From Actinomycetota bacterium (GTDB taxonomy: Bacteria; Actinomycetota; Acidimicrobiia; Acidimicrobiales; Iamiaceae), in the NCBI GenBank assembly GCA_017882935.1, contig JADGOP010000128.1, forward strand, positions 1 to 6,845: a stretch of DNA of 6,845 nt, read 5' to 3'. Below are positions 1 to 6,733 of this stretch, one piece after another. The notes beneath the pieces are model-generated. The model did no database searches and had not been told where the DNA came from. It saw only the letters and a list, made by a program, of their open reading frames with translations. Numbering within the stretch: the first letter of the stretch is position 1; each line of letters opens with the position of its first letter. A program made the position numbers and the translations under genes.

Positions 1-145
1 TGCCGACGAGGCCCACCCCATGACGCACGACCTGTGCGTGCGCCACGCCGACACGCTGTCGGTGCCGCGGGGCTGGATCCTGCAGGACCGCCGCACCTCG
101 GTCACCCCGCTGTTCTCCGACTCGGCCCGCCAGCTCGCCAGCTGA
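1..145 (+). CDS. DUF3499 family protein, C-terminal fragment (5' end outside window)
   Basis: The reading frame starting at base 2 is open from the window edge to TGA at 143-145 and gives the last 47 residues of a protein. The segment reads EAHPMTHDLCVRHADTL followed by SVPRGW. This matches my memory of the C-terminal signature of the short actinobacterial DUF3499 proteins, in which a Cys and a His close together (here C-x-x-H in LCVRH) may help bind a metal. The molecular function of the family is not established. Members commonly sit just upstream of manB in actinobacteria, and that synteny holds here apart from two inserted genes, which supports the call. The fragment is too short to judge the N-terminal half. 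The family assignment comes from motif memory and context, not from an alignment. Confidence 0.72.
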   Translation, partial: ADEAHPMTHDLCVRHADTLSVPRGWILQDRRTSVTPLFSDSARQLAS

Positions 146-154
146 GCCGGGCGC

Positions 155-168
155 CGGGGCCGACCCCG
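155..168 (+). terminator. Weak GC hairpin after the DUF3499 gene, possible terminator
   Basis: CGGGG (155-159) and CCCCG (164-168) form a perfect 5-bp stem around a 4-base loop, starting 10 bases after the DUF3499 stop codon. No T-tract follows. In DNA this GC-rich such a short stem can arise by chance. It is the only candidate terminator between this gene and the CPBP gene. Confidence 0.2.
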
Positions 169-233
169 CTCCGCCGCGCTCCCGGGGGATGCTGTAGCCG
201 TGCCCTCCGCCCCTCGACCCGCACCCGCCGCCC

Positions 234-974
234 ATGGCTGACGCCCCCGCCACCTCACCCGACGGCACCCCCCTCGTCGAGCCCACCTGGGGCCTCGGCG
301 ACGCGGCCGTGGGCTGGGTGGTCGCGCAGGTCTTCGCGGTGATCGTGGGCGGCCTCATCGTCGGGGCCGCCGGCTACAGCACGACCAAGGTCGACAGCTG
401 GCCCCTGTGGCTGGTGGCCGTCACCCAGGTGCCGCTGTGGGTGGGCCTCGTCGGCGCGCCCGTCTACGCCGCCCGGGTGAAGGGCAACGGCGTGCGCATC
501 GACTTCGGGCTGAAGGCCCGGTTGGTCGACGTGCCCGTCGGGGGCGTGGTCGGCCTCGGATCGCAGCTCCTGCTGGTCCCGGCCGTGTCCTGGCTGTGGG
601 TGGTGATACTCCGCAAGCACCTGAGCGACCTCGACGAGGTGGCGAAGCACCTCGCCGACAAGGCGCACCACTCGGTGGGCGGCGCGGTGCTGCTGGTCCT
701 GATCGTGGTCATCGCCGCGCCGGTCGTCGAGGAGCTGTTCTACCGGGGCCTGCTGCTGCGGGCCCTCGAGCGCCGCGTGGGGAACGGCTGGGCGGTGGTG
801 TGGTGCGGCCTGATCTTCGGGGCCAGCCACTTCGAGCTGCTGCAGCTGCCCGCCCTGGCCGTCTTCGGCATGGTCCTGGCCGTCCTGGCACAGCGGTCCG
901 GACGGCTCGGGCCCTCGATCTTCGCCCACATGGCCTTCAACGGCGTGACCGTGTTCGCGCTGCTCTCCCGGTGA
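234..974 (+). CDS. CPBP family intramembrane metalloprotease (Abi/Rce1-like)
   Basis: A 246-residue integral membrane protein with about six or seven hydrophobic segments, roughly at residues 26-48, 57-80, 97-126, 146-165, 184-199, 203-220 and 226-244. All three CPBP signature motifs are present: EELFYRG with E166, E167 and R171; FGASH with F195 and H199, followed by E201; and HMAFN with H232 and N236. In Rce1-type enzymes the corresponding Glu and His residues form the intramembrane catalytic site, so this copy looks intact. Bacterial CPBP proteins act in membrane protein processing, bacteriocin self-immunity or protein maturation; nothing here identifies the substrate. The ATG at 234 is chosen because the only upstream in-frame ATG (189) is closed by TAG at 195. 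No Shine-Dalgarno site is visible. The gene lies 40 bp before the large membrane protein and could be co-transcribed with it. Confidence 0.92.
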   Translation: MADAPATSPDGTPLVEPTWGLGDAAVGWVVAQVFAVIVGGLIVGAAGYSTTKVDSWPLWLVAVTQVPLWVGLVGAPVYAARVKGNGVRIDFGLKARLVDVPVGGVVGLGSQLLLVPAVSWLWVVILRKHLSDLDEVAKHLADKAHHSVGGAVLLVLIVVIAAPVVEELFYRGLLLRALERRVGNGWAVVWCGLIFGASHFELLQLPALAVFGMVLAVLAQRSGRLGPSIFAHMAFNGVTVFALLSR

Positions 975-999
975 CCGGTTCGCCCCCTCCCCGTGCCAC

Positions 1000-1005
1000 C
1001 ATGAT
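1000..1005 (+). promoter_or_regulatory. Possible -10 element just before the large membrane protein gene
   Basis: CATGAT matches the TATAAT/TANNNT-type -10 consensus only in part. Usual spacing from this hexamer would place a transcription start at about 1012-1015, at or next to the ATG at 1015, which would give a leaderless mRNA. There is no Shine-Dalgarno sequence before 1015, which fits leaderless translation. No convincing -35 box is seen, so the call is weak. Confidence 0.2.
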
Positions 1006-1014
1006 CGACGCACT

Positions 1015-4000
1015 ATGACGCCCGACGACCCCCGACCCACCGATCCCCTCCCCGAGGGGCGCGCCGTGGGCACGGCTCCGGTGGCCGATCCCGCGTCCGG
1101 TCCAGCGCCCGGCGGTGCGGTCGACGAGCCCGCTACCGCGGTGGCCACGGCCGACCCGCCCGACGCCTGGGGGGCGCGCGACGTCGGCGACGAGCCGGTC
1201 GGCCCCACGGGTCCGCCCGACCTGGGCGAGCCGGTCGAGCCCGTCGACCCGAACTGGGACGACATCGAGACGCCGCTCCCGGTCGCCCGGGTCGACCGCG
1301 ACGACCTCCCACCCCTCGCGCCTGGCTATGCCGCGTCGCGGGAGCGGCTCGTGCAGTGGGTGCTGCGGATCATCGACCAGCCCCTGTCGGCGTGGATCAC
1401 GCTCCTCATCGTCGGCGGCTCCGCGGTCTACGTCTTCCTCACCGTCCACCCCGACCTGCTGGTGCAGAACTCCACGCCCACCGGCGGCGACATGGGGGCC
1501 CACGTCTGGGGCCCGATGTACCTGCTCAAGCACGTGCTCCCGCACGGGCGCGTGTCGGGCTGGACCCCCGACTGGTACGCCGGCTTCCCGGCTTTCGGCT
1601 ACTACATGGTCGCCCCGGCGTTGGCCATCATCGCCGTGCACGTCGGCCTGCCCTGGTGGCTCGCGCCCGTGGGCGTGGTGGTCTGCCTGGCGGTGGCGGT
1701 GTCGGGCTTCGTGGTGCGCGGCCTGTTCCGGGTGCGCAAGGTGCTGGTCGTCGCCGGGCTGCTCGGCGCCGTGCTCTGCGTCCCCGTGCCCTACAACGTG
1801 GCGTTCAAGTTCGTCACCGTGGCGGGACTGGTGTCGCTGCCGGTCTCGGCGTGGGCCTTCGCCAAGCTGGCCGACCTCAAGTTCCCCGCGCCGCCGCTGT
1901 TCGCCCTCGCGGCGCTGCTCTACGTGTACAACCGCGAGCCGCTGGTGTACTACCCCGGCACCCACAACCTCATCGGCACGGGCAACATCATCGGCGGCAA
2001 CATGGCCTCGACGATGGCGGGCGAGTACTCGTTCTCGATCGCCCTCTCGCTGTCGCTGGTCTACTTCGGCGTGCTGGCGAGAGGGCTCCGCACCGGCCGC
2101 CACCGGGCGCTCGCGGCGGGCCTGCTCGCCCTGGTGGGCCTGTGCCACCTGCTGCCGTTCTTCTTCGCCCTGCTGGCCACGGCCCTCGTGTTCGTGGTCA
2201 AGCCGTCGCTCGGGCGCCTCAAGTGGCTGGCGGCCACCCTCCTCACGGGCGGCGCGCTGGCCTCGTTCTGGATGTTCCCCTTCTACTGGCGGCGCAACTA
2301 CACCATCGACATGGGCTTCGAGCAGCTGCCCGAGCCCGGCCTGCACCTCAAGAACTACCTCGCCCCGCACGCGTTCACCTGGCTCTTCCTCTGTGCGGGG
2401 GTGGGCCTGGTGGTCTCGCTCGCGTACCGCAACCGCGTGGGTGTGTGGCTGTTCCTGTGCTGCGTGGCCACCACGCTGGCCGTGGTCTTCATGCCCCAGA
2501 TCCAGCTGTGGAACGCCCGGGTGCTGCCCTTCTTCTACCTGGCCCTGTTCCTGCTCGCGGCCTACGGCGTGTCGGGCGTGCTCTTCGCGCTGTCCACCCT
2601 CGCCGCCCGGCGCCAGCCGCGGCCTGCGCAATGGCTCTCGGGCAGCCTCACCGTGCTCGTGGGGCTCGGCGCGTTCGTGTTCGTGGGCCTGCCCCTGCGC
2701 GGCTACCTGCCCTTCGAGCACGTCGACAAGAGCGGCGCGGTGCACTTCCTGTGGTTCAGCACCAGGGACTCGAACGCGGGGCCCGACTGGGCGCGCTGGA
2801 ACTACACGGGGTACGAGAACAAGCAGGCGTTCCCCGAGTACCAGGCCATCGTGAACACCATGAAGTCGCTCGGCGAGGACCCCGCGCACGGCTGCGGGCG
2901 GGCCATGTGGGAGACCGACAACGACCGCGAGGGCGGCTACGGCACCCCCATGGCGCTGATGCTGCTGCCGTACTGGACCGACAGCTGCATCGGGTCGATG
3001 GAGGGCCTCTACTTCGAGTCCTCGGCCACCACGCCGTACCACTTCCTCAACGCGTCGGAGCTGGCCGACAAGCCCAGCAACCCCGAGCGCGACCTGCCCT
3101 ACCCGGGGTTCGACCTGCAGAAGGGCGTGCAGCACCTGCGCCTGCTCGGGGTGAAGTACTACCTGGCCGACTCCTCGCGGGCCGTGCAGGCCGCCGATGC
3201 CGACACCGCCGACCTGCAGAAGGTGGCCGTGTCGGGCCCCTGGCACGTGTACCAGGTGCGCGACTCGGAGCTGGTCCAGCCGCTCACCCACCAGCCGGTG
3301 GTGTGGAACGTGCAGGACCAGTACAAGTCGTGGATCAACCCCACGGCCGACTGGTACCTCGACCCCAGCCGTTGGTCGGTGCCGTTCGCCAGCACCGGGC
3401 CCAAGTCGTGGCAGCGCGTCAAGGTCGACCCGAGCCTCTGGAGCAAGCAGTGGAGCGCGGTGACCCAGACGGTCACGGCGGTCACCGGTGGCGCCACCGT
3501 CGACCCGCTGCCGAAGGTCGACAGCCCCAAGCTGCCCAAGGTGACGGTCACCAACATCAAGCCGGGCACCGACCACCTCGACTTCGACGTCGACAAGGTG
3601 GGCGTGCCGGTGCTGGTGAAGATCTCCTACTACCCGAACTGGCACGTCTCCGGCGCCAAGGGGCCGTACCGGGTCACGCCGAACCTCATGGTCGTGATCC
3701 CCACCTCGAAGCACGTGCGCCTGCAGTACGGCTGGACCCCGGTCGACGACACGGGTTGGGCGCTCACCTTCGCCGGCATCGCCTCGCTCATCGTGCTCTC
3801 GCAGCTGCCTCCGGTGCGTGTGGCCGGCGGGTGGTCGCGGCTGCTCGGCCCCAGCGGGGGCATCGCCGACGACCCCGTGCCCCAGGAGCCGCTGCCCGGC
3901 TGGGGCACGGTGCCCGAGCCGCCGTTGCCGCCGCCCGTCCCGCCGCTCGACCCCGAGGGGCCCGAGGGGCGGTCCGACGACGGCGAGCCGCCGCCCACGG

Positions 4001-4032
4001 TCGTTCCCGGCGAGGTCGACGGCCCCAACTAG
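1015..4032 (+). CDS. Large polytopic membrane protein, YfhO / PTPS-related GT-C-like class
   Basis: A 1005-residue protein. Residues 1-110 are Pro/Asp/Glu-rich and look disordered and cytoplasmic. TM1 is near 123-144, and about 12 more helices run to about residue 562. A large aromatic-rich extracytoplasmic region follows (about 565-914), then a last helix (915-931) and a Pro-rich tail to 1005. The first outer loop carries GGDMGAH (D159, H163) and WYAGFP (187-192), the kind of acidic first-loop motif used by GT-C glycosyltransferases of lipid-linked sugars. Near the C-terminus, VLVKISYYPNWHV (866-878) resembles the conserved strand of YfhO proteins. C627 and C658 could form a disulfide. I read it as a membrane glycosyltransferase or related envelope factor; acceptor and donor are unknown, and a non-catalytic role is possible. 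ATG 1015 is the only clear start for the full N-terminus. The gene ends 13 bp before manB. Confidence 0.8.
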   Translation: MTPDDPRPTDPLPEGRAVGTAPVADPASGPAPGGAVDEPATAVATADPPDAWGARDVGDEPVGPTGPPDLGEPVEPVDPNWDDIETPLPVARVDRDDLPPLAPGYAASRERLVQWVLRIIDQPLSAWITLLIVGGSAVYVFLTVHPDLLVQNSTPTGGDMGAHVWGPMYLLKHVLPHGRVSGWTPDWYAGFPAFGYYMVAPALAIIAVHVGLPWWLAPVGVVVCLAVAVSGFVVRGLFRVRKVLVVAGLLGAVLCVPVPYNVAFKFVTVAGLVSLPVSAWAFAKLADLKFPAPPLFALAALLYVYNREPLVYYPGTHNLIGTGNIIGGNMASTMAGEYSFSIALSLSLVYFGVLARGLRTGRHRALAAGLLALVGLCHLLPFFFALLATALVFVVKPSLGRLKWLAATLLTGGALASFWMFPFYWRRNYTIDMGFEQLPEPGLHLKNYLAPHAFTWLFLCAGVGLVVSLAYRNRVGVWLFLCCVATTLAVVFMPQIQLWNARVLPFFYLALFLLAAYGVSGVLFALSTLAARRQPRPAQWLSGSLTVLVGLGAFVFVGLPLRGYLPFEHVDKSGAVHFLWFSTRDSNAGPDWARWNYTGYENKQAFPEYQAIVNTMKSLGEDPAHGCGRAMWETDNDREGGYGTPMALMLLPYWTDSCIGSMEGLYFESSATTPYHFLNASELADKPSNPERDLPYPGFDLQKGVQHLRLLGVKYYLADSSRAVQAADADTADLQKVAVSGPWHVYQVRDSELVQPLTHQPVVWNVQDQYKSWINPTADWYLDPSRWSVPFASTGPKSWQRVKVDPSLWSKQWSAVTQTVTAVTGGATVDPLPKVDSPKLPKVTVTNIKPGTDHLDFDVDKVGVPVLVKISYYPNWHVSGAKGPYRVTPNLMVVIPTSKHVRLQYGWTPVDDTGWALTFAGIASLIVLSQLPPVRVAGGWSRLLGPSGGIADDPVPQEPLPGWGTVPEPPLPPPVPPLDPEGPEGRSDDGEPPPTVVPGEVDGPN

Positions 4033-4035
4033 GCT
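4030..4035 (+). promoter_or_regulatory. TAGGCT, possible -10 box for manB
   Basis: TAGGCT fits the actinobacterial TANNNT -10 pattern and overlaps the stop codon of the membrane protein gene. Usual spacing predicts a transcript starting near 4042, leaving only a few bases before the manB ATG at 4046. There is no good Shine-Dalgarno site for manB, which fits a near-leaderless start. No -35 box is recognisable, and read-through from the upstream gene is equally possible. Confidence 0.25.
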
Positions 4036-4045
4036 CACGCCCGCC

Positions 4046-5404
4046 ATGTCTGCCATCGACGCTGTCTTCAAGGCCTACGACGTGCGCGGGACCGTGCCCG
4101 ACCAGCTCGACGCCGAGCTGTGCCGCGCCATCGGCGCCGCGTTCGCCACCTTCCTCCACGAGTCCGAGCCCGCCACCACGCGGGTGCTGGTGGCGCGCGA
4201 CATGCGACCCACCGGTGTGGAGCTGGTCGGCGCGTTCGCCGAGGGGGTGCGGTCGCAGGGCGTCGACGTGGTCGACCTCGGGCTCGGCTCGACCGACCTC
4301 CTCTACTACGCGGCCGGCGCGCTCGACGCGCCCGGCGCCATGTTCACGGCCTCGCACAACCCGGCCCAGTACAACGGCATCAAGTTCTGCCTCTCGGGCG
4401 CCCGCCCGGTGGGTGAGGAGACGGGGCTGCGCCGCATCAAGGAGGTCGCCTCGGGCGAGCTCCCCGCACCGGCAGCGGTTCCCGGCACGCTGACGTCCCG
4501 CGACGTGCTGGCCGACTTCGCCACGCACGTGCGCTCGTTCCTCACCGACCCCGGCGCGCTGCGTCCCCTCAAGGTCGTCGCCGACACGGCCAACGGCATG
4601 GGCGGCCTGGTCGTGCCCGCGGTCTTCGAGGCGCTGCCGTTCGACCTCGAGATCCTCTACGGCGAGCTCGACGGCACCTTCCCGAACCACCCCGCCGACC
4701 CGATCCAGCCCGAGAACCAGGCCGACCTCCGCGCCCGCGTCGTCGAGACGGGCGCCGACCTCGGGCTCGCCTTCGACGGTGACGCCGACCGCGTGTTCCT
4801 CGTCGACGAGCTGGGGGTGGGACTCTCGGGCTCCACCACCACGGCCATGGTGGCCAGCGCCATCCTCGAGCGCGAGCCCGGTGCCACCATCCTCTACAAC
4901 CTCATCTGCTCCAAGGCCGTCCCCGAGATCGTCACCGAGAAGGGCGGCACCCCGGTGCGCACCCGCGTGGGGCACTCGTTCGTGAAGGCCGTCATGGCCG
5001 AGACGGGTGCGGCCTTCGGCGGCGAGCACTCCGCGCACTACTACTTCCGCGACAACTACCGCGCCGACTCCGGGCTCATCGCCGCCATGCACGTGCTCGA
5101 TCTGCTCTCGGCCAGCGACCAGCCGCTGTCGGAGCTGCGCAAGCCGTTCGAGCGCTACGCCGACTCCGGCGAGATCAACACCCGCGTGGCCGACGTGCAC
5201 GAGGTCATCGCCCGGGTCGCCGAGGCCTACCGCGACCACCCGCAGGACCGGCTCGACGGGCTCACCGTCGACCTCGGCGAGTGGTGGTTCAACCTGCGCC
5301 CGTCCAACACCGAGCCCCTGCTCCGCCTCAACCTCGAGGCACCCACGCCGGCCGACGTCGACACGCACGTGGCCGAGATCCGCGACCTCATCAGCAAGGA
5401 CTGA
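4046..5404 (+). CDS. manB: Phosphomannomutase/phosphoglucomutase
   Basis: A 452-residue alpha-D-phosphohexomutase that interconverts mannose-6-phosphate and mannose-1-phosphate, and possibly the glucose phosphates, in the cytoplasm. This supplies GDP-mannose and lipid-linked mannose. All four family motifs are present in order: the N-terminal KAYDVRG; the phosphoserine loop TASHNP with S103 as the residue that carries the phosphate; the metal site DGDADR with D244, D246 and D248; the sugar-binding loop GGEHS with E327 and S329; and the phosphate-binding loop RPSNTEP at 418-424. Length is normal for the family, and every catalytic residue I can check is intact. The frame is open upstream to 3818, but that part overlaps the preceding gene and lacks family features. 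ATG 4046 puts KAYDVRG at the expected distance from the N-terminus. Mannose specificity is inferred from the isomerase next door. Confidence 0.96.
   Translation: MSAIDAVFKAYDVRGTVPDQLDAELCRAIGAAFATFLHESEPATTRVLVARDMRPTGVELVGAFAEGVRSQGVDVVDLGLGSTDLLYYAAGALDAPGAMFTASHNPAQYNGIKFCLSGARPVGEETGLRRIKEVASGELPAPAAVPGTLTSRDVLADFATHVRSFLTDPGALRPLKVVADTANGMGGLVVPAVFEALPFDLEILYGELDGTFPNHPADPIQPENQADLRARVVETGADLGLAFDGDADRVFLVDELGVGLSGSTTTAMVASAILEREPGATILYNLICSKAVPEIVTEKGGTPVRTRVGHSFVKAVMAETGAAFGGEHSAHYYFRDNYRADSGLIAAMHVLDLLSASDQPLSELRKPFERYADSGEINTRVADVHEVIARVAEAYRDHPQDRLDGLTVDLGEWWFNLRPSNTEPLLRLNLEAPTPADVDTHVAEIRDLISKD
5396..5400 (+). promoter_or_regulatory. Shine-Dalgarno site for the Trm112-like gene
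   Basis: AAGGA lies within the last codons of manB, 10 bases before the ATG at 5411. It is one of only two clear Shine-Dalgarno sites in the window. Both serve genes inside the tight trio, which suggests translation from a polycistronic mRNA. Confidence 0.6.
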
Positions 5405-5410
5405 TTCACC

Positions 5411-5647
5411 ATGGCACTCGACGCGCAGCTCCTCGACATCCTGGTGTGCCCCGACGACAAGGGCCCCCTCCTCTACTTCGAGGACGACGGCTTCCTCTAC
5501 AACCCCCGCCTCCACCGCAAGTACGAGGTTCGCGACGACATCCCGATCATGCTGGTCGACGAAGCCGTCGCGGTCACCGACGACGAGCACCAGACGCTCG
5601 TCGGGCGGGCGGCCGGGGAGTCGATCCGCAGCACCGGCGAGGGCTGA
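5411..5647 (+). CDS. Trm112-like / UPF0434 (YcaR-type) small protein with a degenerate zinc site
   Basis: A 78-residue protein with the Trm112/YcaR pattern: LLDILVCP at residues 7-14, then a loop, then YEVRDDIPIMLVDEA at 38-52. Typical family members carry CPxC and a second CxxC knuckle that can bind zinc. Here only C13 remains; by position the other three sites are D16, N31 and L34. The fold is probably kept without zinc. Eukaryotic Trm112 activates methyltransferases, while the role of the short bacterial proteins is unclear. A Trm112-like gene between the phosphomannomutase and the SIS-domain isomerase is a recurrent actinobacterial arrangement as I recall it. The gene starts 6 bp after manB with an AAGGA Shine-Dalgarno site, and its stop is 3 bp before the next start, so it is almost certainly co-expressed. 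The tail after about residue 55 is polar and acidic and has no recognised motif. Confidence 0.85.
   Translation: MALDAQLLDILVCPDDKGPLLYFEDDGFLYNPRLHRKYEVRDDIPIMLVDEAVAVTDDEHQTLVGRAAGESIRSTGEG
5639..5643 (+). promoter_or_regulatory. Shine-Dalgarno site that supports a GTG start for the isomerase
   Basis: GAGGG ends 7 bases before the GTG at 5651. It overlaps the last codons of the Trm112-like gene and favours GTG 5651 over the in-frame ATG at 5708 as the start. Confidence 0.55.
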
Positions 5648-5650
5648 CCG

Positions 5651-6715
5651 GTGGCCGGCGGTCAGGGGGCGGGCCCGGGCGGGCCGGACCGCCTCGACTC
5701 GCTCGGCATGTTCGACGTCGCGGCCGCGTTCCCCGAGCAGGTCGCCGACGCCGTCGCGGTGGGGGAGGCGGTGGGCCCCCTTCCCGAGCACGACGACGTC
5801 GCCAACATCCTCGTCCTCGGCATGGGCGGCAGCGGCATCGCCGGCGACCTCCTCGCGGCGGTGGCGGGCCCGTTCATGCCGGTGCCCGTGGTGGTGCACA
5901 AGGGCTACGAGCCCCCGTCGTTCGTCGATCGTTCGACCCTGGTCATCGCGGTCTCGTTCTCGGGCAACACCGAGGAGACCCTCGAGGCGGTGCAGGAGGC
6001 CCGGGCGGCCGGAGGCCAGGTGCTCGCCGTGGCGCACGGTGGCGAGCTCGCCCGGCTGGCGGCCGAGTGGGGCGCGCCCTGCGTGCCGCTGCCCGACGAC
6101 ATCCCCATGCCGCGGGCCGCGCTCGGCGCGCTGTCAATCCCGCTGCTCGTCGTGCTCGAGCGCATCGGCCTCTTCCCCGGCGCCACCGGCTGGGTGCACC
6201 TGGCCGTCGAGCAGCTGCAGCGCCGGCGCGACCAGCTGGTGGGCCCGGCCAGCCCCGCGGTGGCGCTGGCCCACAAGCTCGGCCGCACCATGGCGCTGGT
6301 GCAGGGCGGCGAGGCCCTCGGAGGCGTGGCCGCGGCGCGCTGGAAGGCGCAGCTGAACGAGAACGCCAAGGTGCCCGCCTTCGCCAACGTGGTGCCGGAG
6401 CTGTGCCACAACGAGATCTGTGGCTTCGGCCAGGACGGCGACGTCACCCGGCAGGTGTTCACGCTGCTGCAGCTCCGCCACGACCACGAGCACCCCCAGG
6501 TGTCGCGGCGCTTCTCGCTGGTCGCCGACATCCTCGACGAGGTCGTGGCCGGCGTGCACGAGGTGCGCGCCGAGGGCGACGGCCCGCTGGCGCAGCTGCT
6601 CGACCTGGTGCTCATGGGCGACTTCGTGAGCCTCGAGGTGGCCGCCCGCGAGGGCGTCGACCCGGGCCCCAGCCCTGTCCTCGAGGACCTCAAGGTGGCC
6701 CTCACCCCCGGCTGA
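5651..6715 (+). CDS. Bifunctional phosphoglucose/phosphomannose isomerase (SIS domain)
   Basis: A 354-residue cytoplasmic enzyme expected to interconvert fructose-6-phosphate with glucose-6-phosphate and mannose-6-phosphate. The first SIS domain has GMGGSG (57-62) and the phosphosugar loop SFSGNTEET (102-110). The second half carries NENAK with E237 and LCHNE with H253. Their 16-residue spacing matches the catalytic Glu and His of the archaeal PGI/PMI enzymes as I recall them. The C-terminal GDFVSLEVAAREGVDP followed by an LKxxL-like end is the bacterial PGI C-terminal signature. Start GTG 5651 has a GAGGG site 7 bases upstream. The alternative ATG 5708 would remove LDSLG, which belongs to the conserved N-terminal helix. 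The gene lies 3 bp after the Trm112-like gene. Together with ManB it gives a two-step route from fructose-6-phosphate to mannose-1-phosphate. Some actinobacterial homologues may have lost activity; this one keeps the key residues. Confidence 0.9.
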   Translation: MAGGQGAGPGGPDRLDSLGMFDVAAAFPEQVADAVAVGEAVGPLPEHDDVANILVLGMGGSGIAGDLLAAVAGPFMPVPVVVHKGYEPPSFVDRSTLVIAVSFSGNTEETLEAVQEARAAGGQVLAVAHGGELARLAAEWGAPCVPLPDDIPMPRAALGALSIPLLVVLERIGLFPGATGWVHLAVEQLQRRRDQLVGPASPAVALAHKLGRTMALVQGGEALGGVAAARWKAQLNENAKVPAFANVVPELCHNEICGFGQDGDVTRQVFTLLQLRHDHEHPQVSRRFSLVADILDEVVAGVHEVRAEGDGPLAQLLDLVLMGDFVSLEVAAREGVDPGPSPVLEDLKVALTPG

Positions 6716-6733
6716 CCCCGCCACCCACCGCGT

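Noticed and set aside
189..197. ATG at 189 as an upstream start for the CPBP gene
   Set aside because: It is in frame but stops after two codons at TAG (195-197).
34..342. A 102-codon open frame across the DUF3499 end and the CPBP start
   Set aside because: It overlaps both supported genes in another frame and encodes a Pro/Arg-rich sequence without features.
1001..1018. ATG at 1001 as the start of the large membrane protein
   Set aside because: It is in a different frame from the 1015 gene; the two ATGs are 14 bases apart.
3952..3969. Two tandem copies of CCCGAGGGG
   Set aside because: They encode the Pro-Glu-Gly repeats of the disordered tail. With two copies and biased codon use they are not evidence of a functional DNA repeat.
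937..4071. A 1044-codon open frame on the - strand opposite the large membrane protein gene
   Set aside because: Its product is rich in Arg, His, Gly and Val without domains or hydrophobic pattern, and the + strand frame has helices and family motifs. Long antisense frames are common in DNA this GC-rich.
1356..4493. A 1045-codon open frame on the + strand in another frame, running over the membrane protein gene into manB
   Set aside because: The translation is low-complexity Arg/Gly/Pro/Ala, has no motifs and crosses two well-supported genes.
5708..5710. In-frame ATG as the start of the isomerase
   Set aside because: It would remove part of the conserved N-terminal segment, and GTG 5651 has a Shine-Dalgarno site and tight operon spacing.
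3788..6037. A 749-codon open frame on the - strand opposite manB, the Trm112-like gene and part of the isomerase
   Set aside because: It is the antisense of three genes with intact catalytic motifs, and its product is a low-complexity Val/Gly/Glu/Arg sequence.
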